A stretch of DNA of 64,000 nt from an uncultured bacterium (GCA_905214105.1 CAJMKK010000002.1:186001-250000), one strand, 5' to 3'; counted from the first letter of the stretch, positions 35,219 through 43,851 are shown. Notes: generated from the sequence alone by a model not told the origin. Numbers and translations: made by a program.

Positions 35219-37672
35219 CTATCGCGATGCTGTCTGCGCGAGGCGAGCGCGAGCGATGGCGGCCTGACCGTAGGCGATGCAGCCGTCGTTGACGGGCACA
35301 GTATGGGGGACCAAGACGGCAAGACCGGCGTCTTTGAGTTCGTGGGTAAGGAGCTGAAGCAAAAGCCGGTTCATGAACACACCGCCCGAGAGCGCGACGG
35401 TATCGAGGTTTTCGCGATTGCAGATCTCGCACGCGATGTGGGTCGTAGCGTGCGTAATGGCGATGTGAAACTCGAGGGCGAGCCTGTCGGCCGGCGTGCC
35501 TGCCTCAATTCCATTCAGAAGAGATTCGATGAGCGGTTGGGGGTCCAAGATGGGGGAGTCGTCGGCAGACGTGAATACGCCTGCATGATTGCCGTCGAGA
35601 CGAACGGTCTTACCGCCGAGCGCGGGCCAGGCGGCGGCTTCGAGTTCGATGGCGGGCTCGCCCTCGTAGGTTGCCTTGTCGCAGATGCCCAGAATTGCCG
35701 CCGCGGCATCAAAGAGACGCCCCATGCTGCTGGTACGCGGGCTGTTGATGCCGCGCTCGATCATGGTGGCTGTCACGCTGCGCGTTTGCTCGTCGAGGGC
35801 GCCCAATAGCCCCGCGGCACCCGGGTGCTCGAGCAGGCCGAGCTCGCTCAGCAGGGCAAAGGCATTGCGGCGGGCGTCGCGCACGGAGGCCGCCCCGCCG
35901 GGGAGCGCCCAGGTGAGCAAATGCGCGGTGCGCTCAAAGCCGTCAAGGCTGGCAACAAGAAACTCGCCGCCCCAAATGGTCCCATCGGTGCCGGCGCCGG
36001 TGCCGTCGAAGGCGATGCCAAGGACACGCGTGTCGGTTGTAAGCTGGCCCGCGGCGATGGCCTCGGCCATTACGCTCGCGATATGCGCATGATGGTGCTG
36101 CACTTCGACGAGCGGCAGATTGCATTTTCGCGCCTGCTCGCGCGCCCACTGGTCCGATAGATAGCTGGGGTGTAAATCGCAGGCCAAGGCGGCGGGCGCC
36201 AAGTCAAAGAGATCTTCCAAGCGCGTGCGCGCGGCGTTCCAGGCATCGAAGGTCCCGCCGTTTTCAACATCGCCGATATGCTGCGACACAAAACAGGTTG
36301 CCTCGCCGTTCGTCCCTTCGCGCGTGAGCGCAATCGTGGCCTTTTGTTGTGGCCCGCAGGCGAGCACGCAGGGTGCAGTGCCGTCGAGCGCCGGCAGCGA
36401 CAACGGTTGCGGCGCATATCCGCGTGCGCGACGCACAGGCATGACGGTGCCGTCGACCACACGTACCACGGAGTCGTCGTAGCGTGAGAGAATCGCACGG
36501 TCGTTGCCAAGTAGCGCGTCGGCGATGCCGGCGGCAACAAGATGTTCCCATGCAAGGGCATCGTCGGTCTCGATAGGTTCCTCGCTCAGGTTTCCGCTGG
36601 TCATGACCAGCGCGTGCATGCCATGCGACGAGGCAGCTGCAAGCAGCAGATGCTGAAGCGGTGTATAGGGGAGCATGACGCCGAGATCGGGTAGATCGTG
36701 CGCGACGGATGGCGCGAGTGTAAGGCCGTCGGGGGAATCTCCCTCGCCAACAACACGGCGGCGCAGCAGCACAATGGGGCGGATGCTGCCGGCCAGCAAG
36801 TCGCGCTCGGCATCATCGACATGGCACAGGCGTTCAGTATCGGCAAGGCTGCGCACCATAACGGCAAGCGGCTTGTTGCTGCGGCGCTTGCGACGGCGCA
36901 GCTCGACCACCGCCTGCTCATTGGCGGCGTTGCAGGCCAGATGGAATCCGCCCAGCCCCTTGATGGCGACAATACCGCCGCTGGCCAGCAGCTCGACACA
37001 GCGGTCAATAATGGCATCGCTGGTTTCGCGCGTGCTGCCGACGGCCGGCATCGCCCCCGAGCCCTCGAGCTCCATGTCGCCCGCCGCCTCGCGCCAGGTA
37101 ATATGTGGCCCGCAGTCAAAGCAGGCATCGGGCTGCGCATGAAAGCGCCGGTCAAGCGGGTCGCCATACTCTGCAGCGCACTCGGGGCACATAGGAAAGC
37201 AATCCATCGACGTGGCCGCTCGGTCATAAGGCAGCGACCGGATGATGGTAAAGCGCGGCCCGCAGTTGGTGCAGTTGATAAAGGGGTAGTGATAGCGACG
37301 GTCGGCGGGGTCGAACAGTTCGCGCAGGCAGTCGTCACAGGTGGCGATATCGGGGGAGATGAGCGTCGTGTGCACGGTCTGATCCTGTGACGCTACAATA
37401 CGAAAGACCTGCTCATCGTCGGCATCCCAAGCGTCGGGCTCCAGGTCTGCAACAGCGACATGCTCAACGCGGGCTGCGGCCGGCGCGTGCTCCGACAGCG
37501 CGGTGACAAATTCGTCGAGCGCCTCGCTCAAAGCATGCGCCTCGATGTGTACGCCATCGCCCGCGTTGAGCACCCAGCCACAGATGCCATGCGCCATAGC
37601 CTCGCGATACACAAATGGCCGCATGCCAACGCCCTGCACAATGCCCGTCACATGAATATTCACATGCCGCAT
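35219..37672 (-). CDS. hypF: Carbamoyltransferase HypF
   Basis: The 817-residue protein provides the carbamoyl group for the cyanide ligands. The domains appear in the usual order. First is an acylphosphatase (residues 1-90, VQGVGMRPFVYREA). Next are two zinc fingers CxxC-x18-CxxC (CDDC..CTNC; CPEC..CFDC), then a YrdC domain (about 200-390, IKGLGGFHLACNA). A Kae1-like domain (about 420-817, HHHAHIASVMAE; FDGTGAGTDGTIWGGEF; LSGGVFMNRLL) ends the protein. The ATG at 37672 follows GAGGGGAAG. It heads the order hypF-hypC-hypD-hypE; hypA and hypB are not in the window. Confidence 0.96.
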   Translation of the reverse strand: MRHVNIHVTGIVQGVGMRPFVYREAMAHGICGWVLNAGDGVHIEAHALSEALDEFVTALSEHAPAAARVEHVAVADLEPDAWDADDEQVFRIVASQDQTVHTTLISPDIATCDDCLRELFDPADRRYHYPFINCTNCGPRFTIIRSLPYDRAATSMDCFPMCPECAAEYGDPLDRRFHAQPDACFDCGPHITWREAAGDMELEGSGAMPAVGSTRETSDAIIDRCVELLASGGIVAIKGLGGFHLACNAANEQAVVELRRRKRRSNKPLAVMVRSLADTERLCHVDDAERDLLAGSIRPIVLLRRRVVGEGDSPDGLTLAPSVAHDLPDLGVMLPYTPLQHLLLAAASSHGMHALVMTSGNLSEEPIETDDALAWEHLVAAGIADALLGNDRAILSRYDDSVVRVVDGTVMPVRRARGYAPQPLSLPALDGTAPCVLACGPQQKATIALTREGTNGEATCFVSQHIGDVENGGTFDAWNAARTRLEDLFDLAPAALACDLHPSYLSDQWAREQARKCNLPLVEVQHHHAHIASVMAEAIAAGQLTTDTRVLGIAFDGTGAGTDGTIWGGEFLVASLDGFERTAHLLTWALPGGAASVRDARRNAFALLSELGLLEHPGAAGLLGALDEQTRSVTATMIERGINSPRTSSMGRLFDAAAAILGICDKATYEGEPAIELEAAAWPALGGKTVRLDGNHAGVFTSADDSPILDPQPLIESLLNGIEAGTPADRLALEFHIAITHATTHIACEICNRENLDTVALSGGVFMNRLLLQLLTHELKDAGLAVLVPHTVPVNDGCIAYGQAAIARARLAQTASR

Positions 37673-37689
37673 GTGGCTTCCCCTCGTCA

Positions 37690-37772
37690 AAACCGACCAA
37701 AAAGGGACAGGTTTATTTTGGTCGGTAAAACTTCTAAACCTGCCAAAACAAACCTGTCCCTTTTTGGCAGGT
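37690..37772. repeat. Pair of adjacent palindromes, GGGACAGG core
   Basis: ACCGACCAAAAAGGGACAGG pairs back with TTTTGGTCGGT (37692-37726). CCTGCCAAAACAAACCTGTC pairs with TTTTTGGCAGG (37740-37772). Both keep the core GGGACAGG (or its reverse) of the ACCACCACAAAGG family while the stem sequence has changed on both sides. Confidence 0.7.
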
Positions 37773-37790
37773 GCGCTGCGGGAAATCCCG

Positions 37791-38285
37791 CTACAGCCCC
37801 AGGCTCTGCTTGGTGGCGGCGCAGGTGAGCTCGCCGTGCTTAACGCCGCGCAGTCCCAGCAACCGGTCCGCTAGCTCATAGACGCGTTTGCCGCGACCCT
37901 TGAGCGCCAGAATCTCCAGGCAGTTGTGGTGGTCCAGATGCACGTGCATGGTCGAGACAATCTCGTCGGTGTAGTCGTGCTGCACCTCGTCCAGACGGCG
38001 CGTCAGATCGCCGGTATGGTGGTTATAGATCATGGTGAGCGAACCGATGACCTGCTCGTCGGGCGTGCGCATCTGCTCCTTGGCGATCGAGGCGCGAATC
38101 AGATCGCGTACGGCCTCGGATCGGTTAGCCACGTCACCGCGGCGCGCGATCTGCTCGTCAAAGCGGCGCAGCAGGTCGTCGGGCGCGGTGACCGAAAAGC
38201 GGACCAGCTCGGAGCTGGAGCCGCTGTAGCGGCAGCTTGCATCGTCGTCCGCACCGTGATTGTGCGCGTGCTCGTGCTCGGCCAC
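37791..38285 (-). CDS. nikR: Nickel-responsive regulator NikR
   Basis: This 164-residue protein has a His-rich N-terminal tail (HEHAHNHGADDD), a ribbon-helix-helix DNA-binding domain (LVRFSVTAPDDLLRRFDEQIA) and an ACT-like nickel domain. The metal ligands appear in MHVHLDHHNCLE (His-x-His...Cys). When nickel is plentiful it represses nickel uptake genes. The start appears to be GTG at 38285, one base beyond the stop of the upstream small gene, so translation is probably coupled. Its place beside hypFCDE fits a nickel-iron hydrogenase. Confidence 0.92.
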   Translation of the reverse strand: MAEHEHAHNHGADDDASCRYSGSSSELVRFSVTAPDDLLRRFDEQIARRGDVANRSEAVRDLIRASIAKEQMRTPDEQVIGSLTMIYNHHTGDLTRRLDEVQHDYTDEIVSTMHVHLDHHNCLEILALKGRGKRVYELADRLLGLRGVKHGELTCAATKQSLGL

Positions 38286-38286
38286 G

Positions 38287-38535
38287 TTACACCAGTTTCA
38301 CAGAGCCGACGGAGTTGTGGTCGGCCTCGATGGCCTCCTCGTAGCCCTCGAGCGCATCGTGCGCCTCGTGGAGTGCCGCCATGGCGGCCTCGAGCTTGGC
38401 GCCAATGCGCTCCATGTCAAAGTTCTCGGTCGCATGCAGCAGCTGATGGCTCCACTCGTGAGCGAGCTCAATGGTGTCGTCGACCTGCTTGACGCTCATG
38501 GCAAGCTGGCTCATGTTCATTCCGACGTCATGCAT
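38287..38535 (-). CDS. Small helical protein coupled to nikR
   Basis: The 82-residue protein (MHDVGMNMSQLAMSVKQVDD) is predicted all-helical with heptad-like pattern, acidic, and lacks Cys. It has scattered His but no clear metal motif. A good GGAG precedes the ATG. It ends one base before nikR, so the two share an mRNA. No family is recognised; context suggests a role tied to nickel or hydrogenase. Confidence 0.75.
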   Translation of the reverse strand: MHDVGMNMSQLAMSVKQVDDTIELAHEWSHQLLHATENFDMERIGAKLEAAMAALHEAHDALEGYEEAIEADHNSVGSVKLV

Positions 38536-38610
38536 GGGGAGTCTCCTTTTGTACGGGGCGATATGGTGGTTCAGATTCTACTACGCCCGCCTTGAGCGCC
38601 GCCGCATAAG

Positions 38611-38647
38611 AAAACGGGTGCGAGTCCGTCTGACCCGCACCCGTTCA
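38611..38647 (-). terminator. Terminator of the thioredoxin gene
   Basis: AACGGGTGCG (38613-38622) pairs with CGCACCCGTT (38636-38645); on the minus strand TTTTCTT follows. It lies between trxA and the small gene upstream of nikR. Confidence 0.75.
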
Positions 38648-38756
38648 CTGGGGGCTGTTTGTATCTACCATACTATCCGTGGTCGCATACCTTGCGTTTG
38701 GCACTCCGGCGAGCGGTGCGAAACCGCTCATGGACGGCAGATGGGTAACAAGCGTA

Positions 38757-39077
38757 TTACAGATGTTTCTCCAGCAGTGCCTGAAGTCTTGCCTTGGGCA
38801 AGGCGCCGACCGAGCGGTCGACCTCCTCGCCGTTCTTAAAGACGATCAGCGTGGGGATGCTCATGACGCCAAACTTCATGGCCAGGTCCTGGTTGTCGTC
38901 GACGTTGCACTTGGCCACAGCCAACTTGCCGGCCAGCTCGTCGGCAACCTCGTCTACGATGGGCGAGAGCGAGCGGCAGGGGCCGCACCACGGGGCCCAA
39001 AAATCAACCAGTACGGGCAGGCTGTCGTTAACGATGGAATCGAAGTTCTCGGGGGTAATCTGCTTAATGTCAGCCAT
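38757..39077 (-). CDS. trxA: Thioredoxin
   Basis: This 106-residue protein has the active site WAPWCGPCRSL near residues 28-38, the cis-Pro in SIPTLIVFKNG and a standard thioredoxin length. It reduces disulfides in the cytoplasm. The start at 39077 gives MADIKQITPENF; a ribosome binding site GGAGGT lies six bases upstream. It is divergent from the gene at 39214. Confidence 0.95.
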   Translation of the reverse strand: MADIKQITPENFDSIVNDSLPVLVDFWAPWCGPCRSLSPIVDEVADELAGKLAVAKCNVDDNQDLAMKFGVMSIPTLIVFKNGEEVDRSVGALPKARLQALLEKHL

Positions 39078-39213
39078 GGTGACCTCCATAATACGACGCG
39101 GCTCGGCCGCGTAAAACTCAGTACGACCGTGCTTATACCCAGCGGCCCGCAAAGCAACCACTCGCGGGCGGCTCTTTTATATAATGGTGGGCACGCAAAC
39201 GATTGGAGAGCGC

Positions 39214-39789
39214 ATGCCCACGTCACAAAGCCAGAAAAAAGAAGCCATCGCTCAGGCGACCGAGCAGGAGCTCGCGTCGCTTGCAGGTCGCGGTGTGCGT
39301 ATCGCGGGCAACGCGTGCTCGCCGATTGTGCTGGTCAAAGGCGATTTGGATGAAGCCGAGTGCTCGGGCGGCGAGCTGGCTGCCGGCGCGGATGGCGCCG
39401 CGTTGCGCAAGGCGCTCGGCGCCATCGGATATGCCCCCGAGGACTTTTGCGTGCTGGCAAGCGTCGCCGGCGCGGGTGACGGAGCGGTCGCGGTGGGCGA
39501 GACTCTGCCGTGCGACCTGTTCCGCGAGGCGCTGGAGACCTTGGACCCCGAGGCGGTGCTGCTGCTCGACAACAGTGCGGCCGATGTCATGCGCGAGACC
39601 TATGCCGATATGCTTGTGGCAATTGATGACTTTGACACCGCCATGCTCAAGCCCGGCCTGGTCGCCCATGTGCAGGGGCGCCGCGTGCTGGCGCTCGACG
39701 GTTTTGAGGCGGCGCTCACCGACAAGGCCGCCAAGCAGCGCATGTGGGCCTACATTAAGCAGCTGACCCCGGCGGCTGCACCGCTGTAG
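39214..39789 (+). CDS. Protein of unknown function
   Basis: The 191-residue protein (MPTSQSQKKEAIAQATEQEL) is soluble, with an alpha/beta character and several small-residue turns (GAIGYAPEDFCVLASVAGAG; DPEAVLLLDNSAADVMRETY). No catalytic motif is recognised. GGAG precedes the ATG. A TATAAT box (39180-39185) about 30 bases upstream gives a short leader. It is divergent from trxA. Confidence 0.75.
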   Translation: MPTSQSQKKEAIAQATEQELASLAGRGVRIAGNACSPIVLVKGDLDEAECSGGELAAGADGAALRKALGAIGYAPEDFCVLASVAGAGDGAVAVGETLPCDLFREALETLDPEAVLLLDNSAADVMRETYADMLVAIDDFDTAMLKPGLVAHVQGRRVLALDGFEAALTDKAAKQRMWAYIKQLTPAAAPL

Positions 39790-39807
39790 CGAGGTTGGCG
39801 GCAGCCC

Positions 39808-40335
39808 CTACATCACGGCGCGCAGCTCAAACCGGTCGCCGTTAATGCGGAGCTGGCAGTTGCCGTTCATGCGCTCGACGGCAAGCATAATGCTCTTGGT
39901 GCCAAAGCCGTGCCCAGTGTGCTGAGCCACGGGCATGCCGTCGACCATGTGCGGCGCACGGCCAAACGTGTTGGAAACCAGCAATAGAAGCTGACCGTCT
40001 TCGTAGCGAAGGTCCAGGTCGACAAACCGCTTGCCTTCGGGGGCGGCGCTCGCCGCGGCGATGGCATTGTCCAGGGCGTTCGATACCACACTGAATAGAT
40101 CGACATCGCCCACGTGGACGGTTTCGGGCACGGCGGCGCGCAGATCGGCGGTGATGCCGCGCGCGTTGATGTCCGCGGAAAGCGACGAGAGCGCAATGTT
40201 GACCGTTTCGTTGGCGCAGTAGCGGCGCACGGCGGTGCGGTCGTTGGTCTCGCAGAGCGCGTCGATGCGCCCGAGTGCCTCATCGGTGTGACCCTCTTCG
40301 ATCAGGGCCGCAAGACCGCGCAGGTAGTGGCGCAT
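39808..40335 (-). pseudogene. Truncated GHKL-type sensor histidine kinase
   Basis: Only the C-terminal 175 residues of an AgrC-like kinase are present. It begins at the DMRHYLRG phospho-acceptor box and continues through the GHKL ATPase (VSNALDNAIAAASAAP; GHGFGTKSIMLAVERM). An in-frame TGA stands three codons upstream, and the usual N-terminal membrane sensor is absent. No response regulator is adjacent. It is most likely a relic. Confidence 0.7.
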
Positions 40336-40510
40336 GTCGTATCACATTGAGACCAAGTCAAGAAGAATCGCTTCGGTCGAATCGCGTCTTTTGGGTGAGT
40401 TCTCAACGTCCGCTGCCGCTGGTTTCCACCGTATGCCGAAAACACCCGGACGATGCCGTGCAGATCGCTTCGCTCTGCTATAGTCTCCCAAATTCACGTT
40501 TTCTATTGGG

Positions 40511-41629
40511 ATGGTGGTTAATATGGGCGACATACTCGAATCGTTCCTGCGCGTGGCGATGGTGGTGTTCATCGTCGGTCCGCTCACTGCATGGGTCGCC
40601 CGTCGCGGCGCGCGCGAGCGCAGTGAGGCGACGGACAGCCTCGATCGATTCACGGTGCGCATGCCCGCTGCCATTCGCACGATCATCGCCTGCTGCGCCG
40701 TCGCGTTCGAACTGCTCATGCTGGGTGTCTACGTCTGGCAGGGCGTCTCGTTGGGCGAGTGGGACCACGAACTTGTGTGGTTCGGTCACGCCATGGCGCT
40801 CGCGGGCATGGCCATCTGGGCCCTGCTGAGCATCCCGCGCATCGACGTGGACGGTGAGCGAATTCTCTCGCGTAACGCCTTCGGCATCCGCAAGGAGACG
40901 ACGTTTGGCAACATCACCCGTGCAACGCTTCACACGCAGATGATGAGGATCGACCTATTCGAGGGCGACCGGAAGTTCTGCTCGATAAGCCTCGAGGGGG
41001 TGTGCTCGCTCAACCTCCTCGCCCGTCTGGAGGAAGAGGGCATCGAAGTCTCGGACGCCGTCGACGGTCCCATGACCAAGGCGGGCCTGTGTTGGTCTGC
41101 CATCAAGCCGTTGACGATTGTTTTCAACGGCATGGCGCTCGTCTTCTCGCTCGTGATCGCCTTCATGGCTGTTTTCACCGATGCCGGTGCTCGTCTGCTC
41201 TTGCTCGTCCCGTTCCTCTTCCTGTTCATAGGGGGACTCCTGCCCCTGCTCATGCTCAGCATGCCCGCCCGCGGCATCCTCGAGATCGGCAGGCAGGAGC
41301 GCGAACTCGGCTTCTCCTTCGCCGAGGAGATGGCAAGTCGAGGTACCACGGGCACTTCGCTTGTCGACGATGATTGGTTCATCGAGATCAGCAATGCCCG
41401 CGTCGTGGCGTTCCGTCGCGATTACCTCAAGAAGGTCACGGCGCACGAGAACAGCGAGAGCGGCGACCGTTGCACGGTGACCACGAAAGGCGGTCGCAAA
41501 ATCAAGGTGTATGCAGCGGGCAGCACGCTCGAGGACCTGCGCTCGTGGTTCAAACAGGGTGCCAAGGCCAGAAGCACGCTCGACCGTGCAGAGGACGCGC
41601 TCGAGACGACGTCTGATTGGGTTGTCTGA
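40511..41629 (+). CDS. Membrane protein of unknown function, end touches the IS
   Basis: This 372-residue protein has about five hydrophobic helices: one at the N-terminus (LRVAMVVFIVGPLTAWVA), two more by residue 110, and two in the middle (ALVFSLVIAFMAVF; LLLLVPFLFLFIGGLLPLL). Two soluble, PH-like segments (residues 110-185 and 275-345) flank the middle pair. No family is firmly recognised. The TGA stop consists of the first three bases of the left inverted repeat of the IS3 element, so the original C-terminus may have been longer. A second ATG at 40523 is an alternative start. Confidence 0.72.
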   Translation: MVVNMGDILESFLRVAMVVFIVGPLTAWVARRGARERSEATDSLDRFTVRMPAAIRTIIACCAVAFELLMLGVYVWQGVSLGEWDHELVWFGHAMALAGMAIWALLSIPRIDVDGERILSRNAFGIRKETTFGNITRATLHTQMMRIDLFEGDRKFCSISLEGVCSLNLLARLEEEGIEVSDAVDGPMTKAGLCWSAIKPLTIVFNGMALVFSLVIAFMAVFTDAGARLLLLVPFLFLFIGGLLPLLMLSMPARGILEIGRQERELGFSFAEEMASRGTTGTSLVDDDWFIEISNARVVAFRRDYLKKVTAHENSESGDRCTVTTKGGRKIKVYAAGSTLEDLRSWFKQGAKARSTLDRAEDALETTSDWVV

Positions 41630-41711
41630 CCTGTATCGTCTTTTCGGACACGCATGCTAGAGGCCCAATCCTTTAGAATGCATTCATCGACGACCGAGAG
41701 GACGGTATGCT

Positions 41712-41996
41712 ATGTCCAACCCAGCCGCCAAGTACACCGACGAGTTCAGGCGCGAGACCGCCGACTACATCATCTCGACGGGCAGGCCGATAACGGAATG
41801 CTGCGCAGAACTGGGCCTGAATTCCAAGACCGTGAACAAGTGGGTGCAGAATCGCCGGCGCGAGCTTGCCGGCGGGCCCGACCCCAAGGCCGAGGACCGC
41901 GAGCTTCGCGAGGCGAAAAGGCGCATACGCGAGCTCGAGATGGAGAACGCCTTCTTGAAAAAAGCCGCGGCCTTCTTCGCCAAAAGCCAGGCGTAG
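41712..41996 (+). CDS. IS3-family transposase OrfA
   Basis: The 94-residue protein has a helix-turn-helix (YIISTGRPITECCAELGL, NSKTVNKWVQ) and a leucine-zipper-like tail (RELREAKRRIRELEMENAFL). It binds the IS ends. The codons AAA-AAA at 41958-41963, followed by G, form the likely -1 frameshift site into orfB. Confidence 0.92.
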   Translation: MSNPAAKYTDEFRRETADYIISTGRPITECCAELGLNSKTVNKWVQNRRRELAGGPDPKAEDRELREAKRRIRELEMENAFLKKAAAFFAKSQA

Positions 41997-42892
41997 CCGC
42001 GTGCTACCGGATGATGTTGGCGGAGAAGGCCGAATTCCCGGTGAAAATGATGGCCCGCGTGCTCGGCGTGAGCCGATCGGGCTTCTACTCGTGGCTCTCC
42101 AACGGCTGCCCGCGAGAAGACTGGTCGGCCGAGCGCGAGGCGGTCCGGCGCGTGTGGCTGGAGTCGGACCGCAGGTTCGGCTTCCGGTTCGTGAAATGCT
42201 TCCTGCCCGGCGAGTTCTCCGGATTGACCCTGTACAGGGTGCGCAAGCTGATGCGCGAGCTGGGAATACGCGGCTGCACGCCCAACGCCAGGAAGCGCAC
42301 CACCATCCCCGACCCGAAGGCCAGGCCCCGGCCCGACCTGGTGCGCCGCGACTTCACCAGTCCCGTTCCAACCTGCAAGCTCGTGGGCGACATCACCTAC
42401 CTGCGCACCGGCGAGGGATGGCTGTACCTGTCGACGGTCATCGACCTCAACACCCGCATGGTGGTGGGCTGGTCGCTCTCCGAGCGCATGACCGCCGACA
42501 TCGTGGTTTCGGCGCTGGCGTCGGCCAAATCGCGCGGCTACGTGGCCGGCAACGCGATATTCCACGCCGACCGCGGCGCCCAGTACACCAGCAGGCTTCT
42601 GGCCGAATGGGCGCGCGACAACGACGTGCGGCTGTCCTGCAGCCGCGCCGGCAACTGCCACGACAACGCGGTGGCCGAGTCGTTCCTCGCCACGCTGAAG
42701 AACGAGATGTACTACAGGCGCAGCTTCCCGACCAGGGATTCCGCCAAGCACGCGGTGGTCGAGTTCATCGAGGCGTACTACAACCGCCGAAGGCCCCGCT
42801 CGACGATCGGCTACAAGGTGCCGGCCGAGGCCATGGCGGCCTTCTTCGAGAGAACCGAGCCCAAGCTCGAGGCCATGCCTATGGCCGCTTGA
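41957..42892 (+). CDS. IS3-family transposase OrfB (DDE catalytic part)
   Basis: In the -1 frame relative to OrfA, this part carries an HTH_21 region (VLGVSRSGFYSWL) and an integrase core. The catalytic triad is seen in VGDITYL (Asp), HADRGAQYTS (Asp) and NAVAESFLATLKNE (Glu). It is produced as an OrfAB fusion by -1 slippage on AAAAAAG. All motifs are intact, so the element may be active. Confidence 0.92.
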   Translation, partial: EKSRGLLRQKPGVAACYRMMLAEKAEFPVKMMARVLGVSRSGFYSWLSNGCPREDWSAEREAVRRVWLESDRRFGFRFVKCFLPGEFSGLTLYRVRKLMRELGIRGCTPNARKRTTIPDPKARPRPDLVRRDFTSPVPTCKLVGDITYLRTGEGWLYLSTVIDLNTRMVVGWSLSERMTADIVVSALASAKSRGYVAGNAIFHADRGAQYTSRLLAEWARDNDVRLSCSRAGNCHDNAVAESFLATLKNEMYYRRSFPTRDSAKHAVVEFIEAYYNRRRPRSTIGYKVPAEAMAAFFERTEPKLEAMPMAA

Positions 42893-42931
42893 TTTCTCGA
42901 GCATGCGTGTCCGAAATCTTGACACAGGTCA

Positions 42932-43326
42932 GAAGGCCTCGATGCCAGCGCTGCGCCGATATGGGGCAGCGGCCCCCCGTTGGCCGCCATGGCCCTGACT
43001 TCCGAGCGTATGCTGGCGCCGCTCGTCTTAAGACGTTGACCTCCATCCGGAGCCTGCGGTTCTCGCGCTCGGGCTCCAGGATCCGGTTCTACTCGGGCGT
43101 GCGGTTGTCGGCGGCGCGCGGCGAGCCGGTCTCGTTTATCGACTTGACCCGCCTCTCCACGGTGCTCTTGTCGAGGTCGCACTCGTCCATGGCCTCGCGC
43201 CTGGGTTTTCCGGCGTTGTGGAGATCGACTATCTTCCTCTTGAACTCGTCGGTGAAATGCCTCGGTCTGGGGCCGGTCGAGGCCGAGCCCCCGGTCCGGC
43301 TGGGGTAGCATGTCGCTGCGGACCAT
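42932..43326 (-). pseudogene. Degenerate IS3-type OrfA, truncated by the neighbouring IS
   Basis: Read on the minus strand from 43326, the start MVRSDMLPQPDRG is followed in a shifted frame by HFTDEFKRKIVDLHNAGKPR and STVERRVKSI, typical of OrfA. A stop lies inside NRTPE-stop-NRI where most relatives would have Glu. The frame then continues LRMEVNVLRRAA and ends at the IS boundary. At least one frameshift and one nonsense codon mark it as dead. Confidence 0.75.
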
Positions 43327-43471
43327 TGTCTTTCCTCTCGTTGAATATCTAGGCGCTGACGATTCTAGGCGATGGCCCTCTCTTGCTTCTTACACCTCGA
43401 TTGTGCTCGCTACCCCCAGCGGGCCCGGATCGAGCGATTCGGGCCCGCTTTTGGGGCCTGCCGGAAACCCG

Positions 43472-43680
43472 GTGGTCAAAAAGGGCCAAATATGAGTACT
43501 GTTACCAGTTTGGTGGCAGCCAAATGGCCTCAAAAATCGGTGCCAGAGGCCAAAAGTGCATCGATTTTCGTTCTTCAGAGTCGCGATCGGGCTCCAAACA
43601 AGGCGATTTTGCTGCTCTGGACCGGAAAATCGATGCTACTAATTTGGTGACAGTACTCATATTTGGCCCTTTTTGACCAC
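43472..43680. repeat. 209-base inverted repeat (MITE-like)
   Basis: Outer arms of about 36 bases (GTGGTCAAAAAGGGCCAAAT with ATTTGGCCCTTTTTGACCAC and beyond) pair with one mismatch. An inner pair GCATCGATTTTC / GAAAATCGATGC adds a second stem. No coding sequence is present. The size and structure resemble a miniature inverted-repeat element. Confidence 0.75.
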
Positions 43681-43713
43681 TGCCCCTTGGTCCAGGACAA
43701 AACGGGCTGCCCG

Positions 43714-43782
43714 AATCATGGGGCGGGTCCATTTTCGGCTGTCCTCAGCTTGCCAGTTCGAAAATGGACCTGCCGCATGATT
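43714..43782. repeat. Palindromic repeat upstream of the nad operon
   Basis: AATCATGGGGCGGGTCCATT pairs with AATGGACCTGCCGCATGATT with few mismatches. A shared inner stem is TTTTCG / CGAAAA. It lies between the 209-base repeat and the nadA promoter. Confidence 0.65.
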
Positions 43783-43801
43783 GAATCTTTATTTCAACTT
43801 T

Positions 43802-43851
43802 ACACCTAGGTTTACAGCTGTCTTGTCAGCTGTAAACCTAGGTGTCATACT
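43802..43851 (+). promoter_or_regulatory. nad operon promoter with NiaR-type palindromic operator
   Basis: ACACCTAGGTTTACAGCTG (43802-43820) and its exact reverse complement (43827-43845) flank TCTTGT. The promoter boxes TTGTCA (43823-43828) and CATACT (43846-43851) are 17 bases apart, so the right arm fills the spacer. A repressor bound here would block RNA polymerase. NiaR, encoded at the end of this operon, is the obvious candidate. Confidence 0.8.

Larger units (their letters stand above)
41627..42931 (+). mobile_element. IS3-family insertion sequence, apparently intact
   Basis: The element spans 1305 bases. Its ends (41627-41658 and 42900-42931) match as inverted repeats at 27 of 32 positions, starting TGACCTGT and sharing TTTCGGACACGCATGCT. 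It carries overlapping orfA and orfB joined by a run AAAAAAG. The flanks GTC and GAA do not form a target duplication. Confidence 0.9.

Noticed and set aside
41712..42892. Frame disruption between orfA and orfB of the IS element
   Set aside because: The -1 overlap with AAAAAAG is the normal expression mode of IS3-family transposases, not a mutation.
43801..43850. Palindrome upstream of nadA as a terminator
   Set aside because: It has no T-run, overlaps a good promoter, and the NiaR gene in the operon gives a better explanation as an operator.
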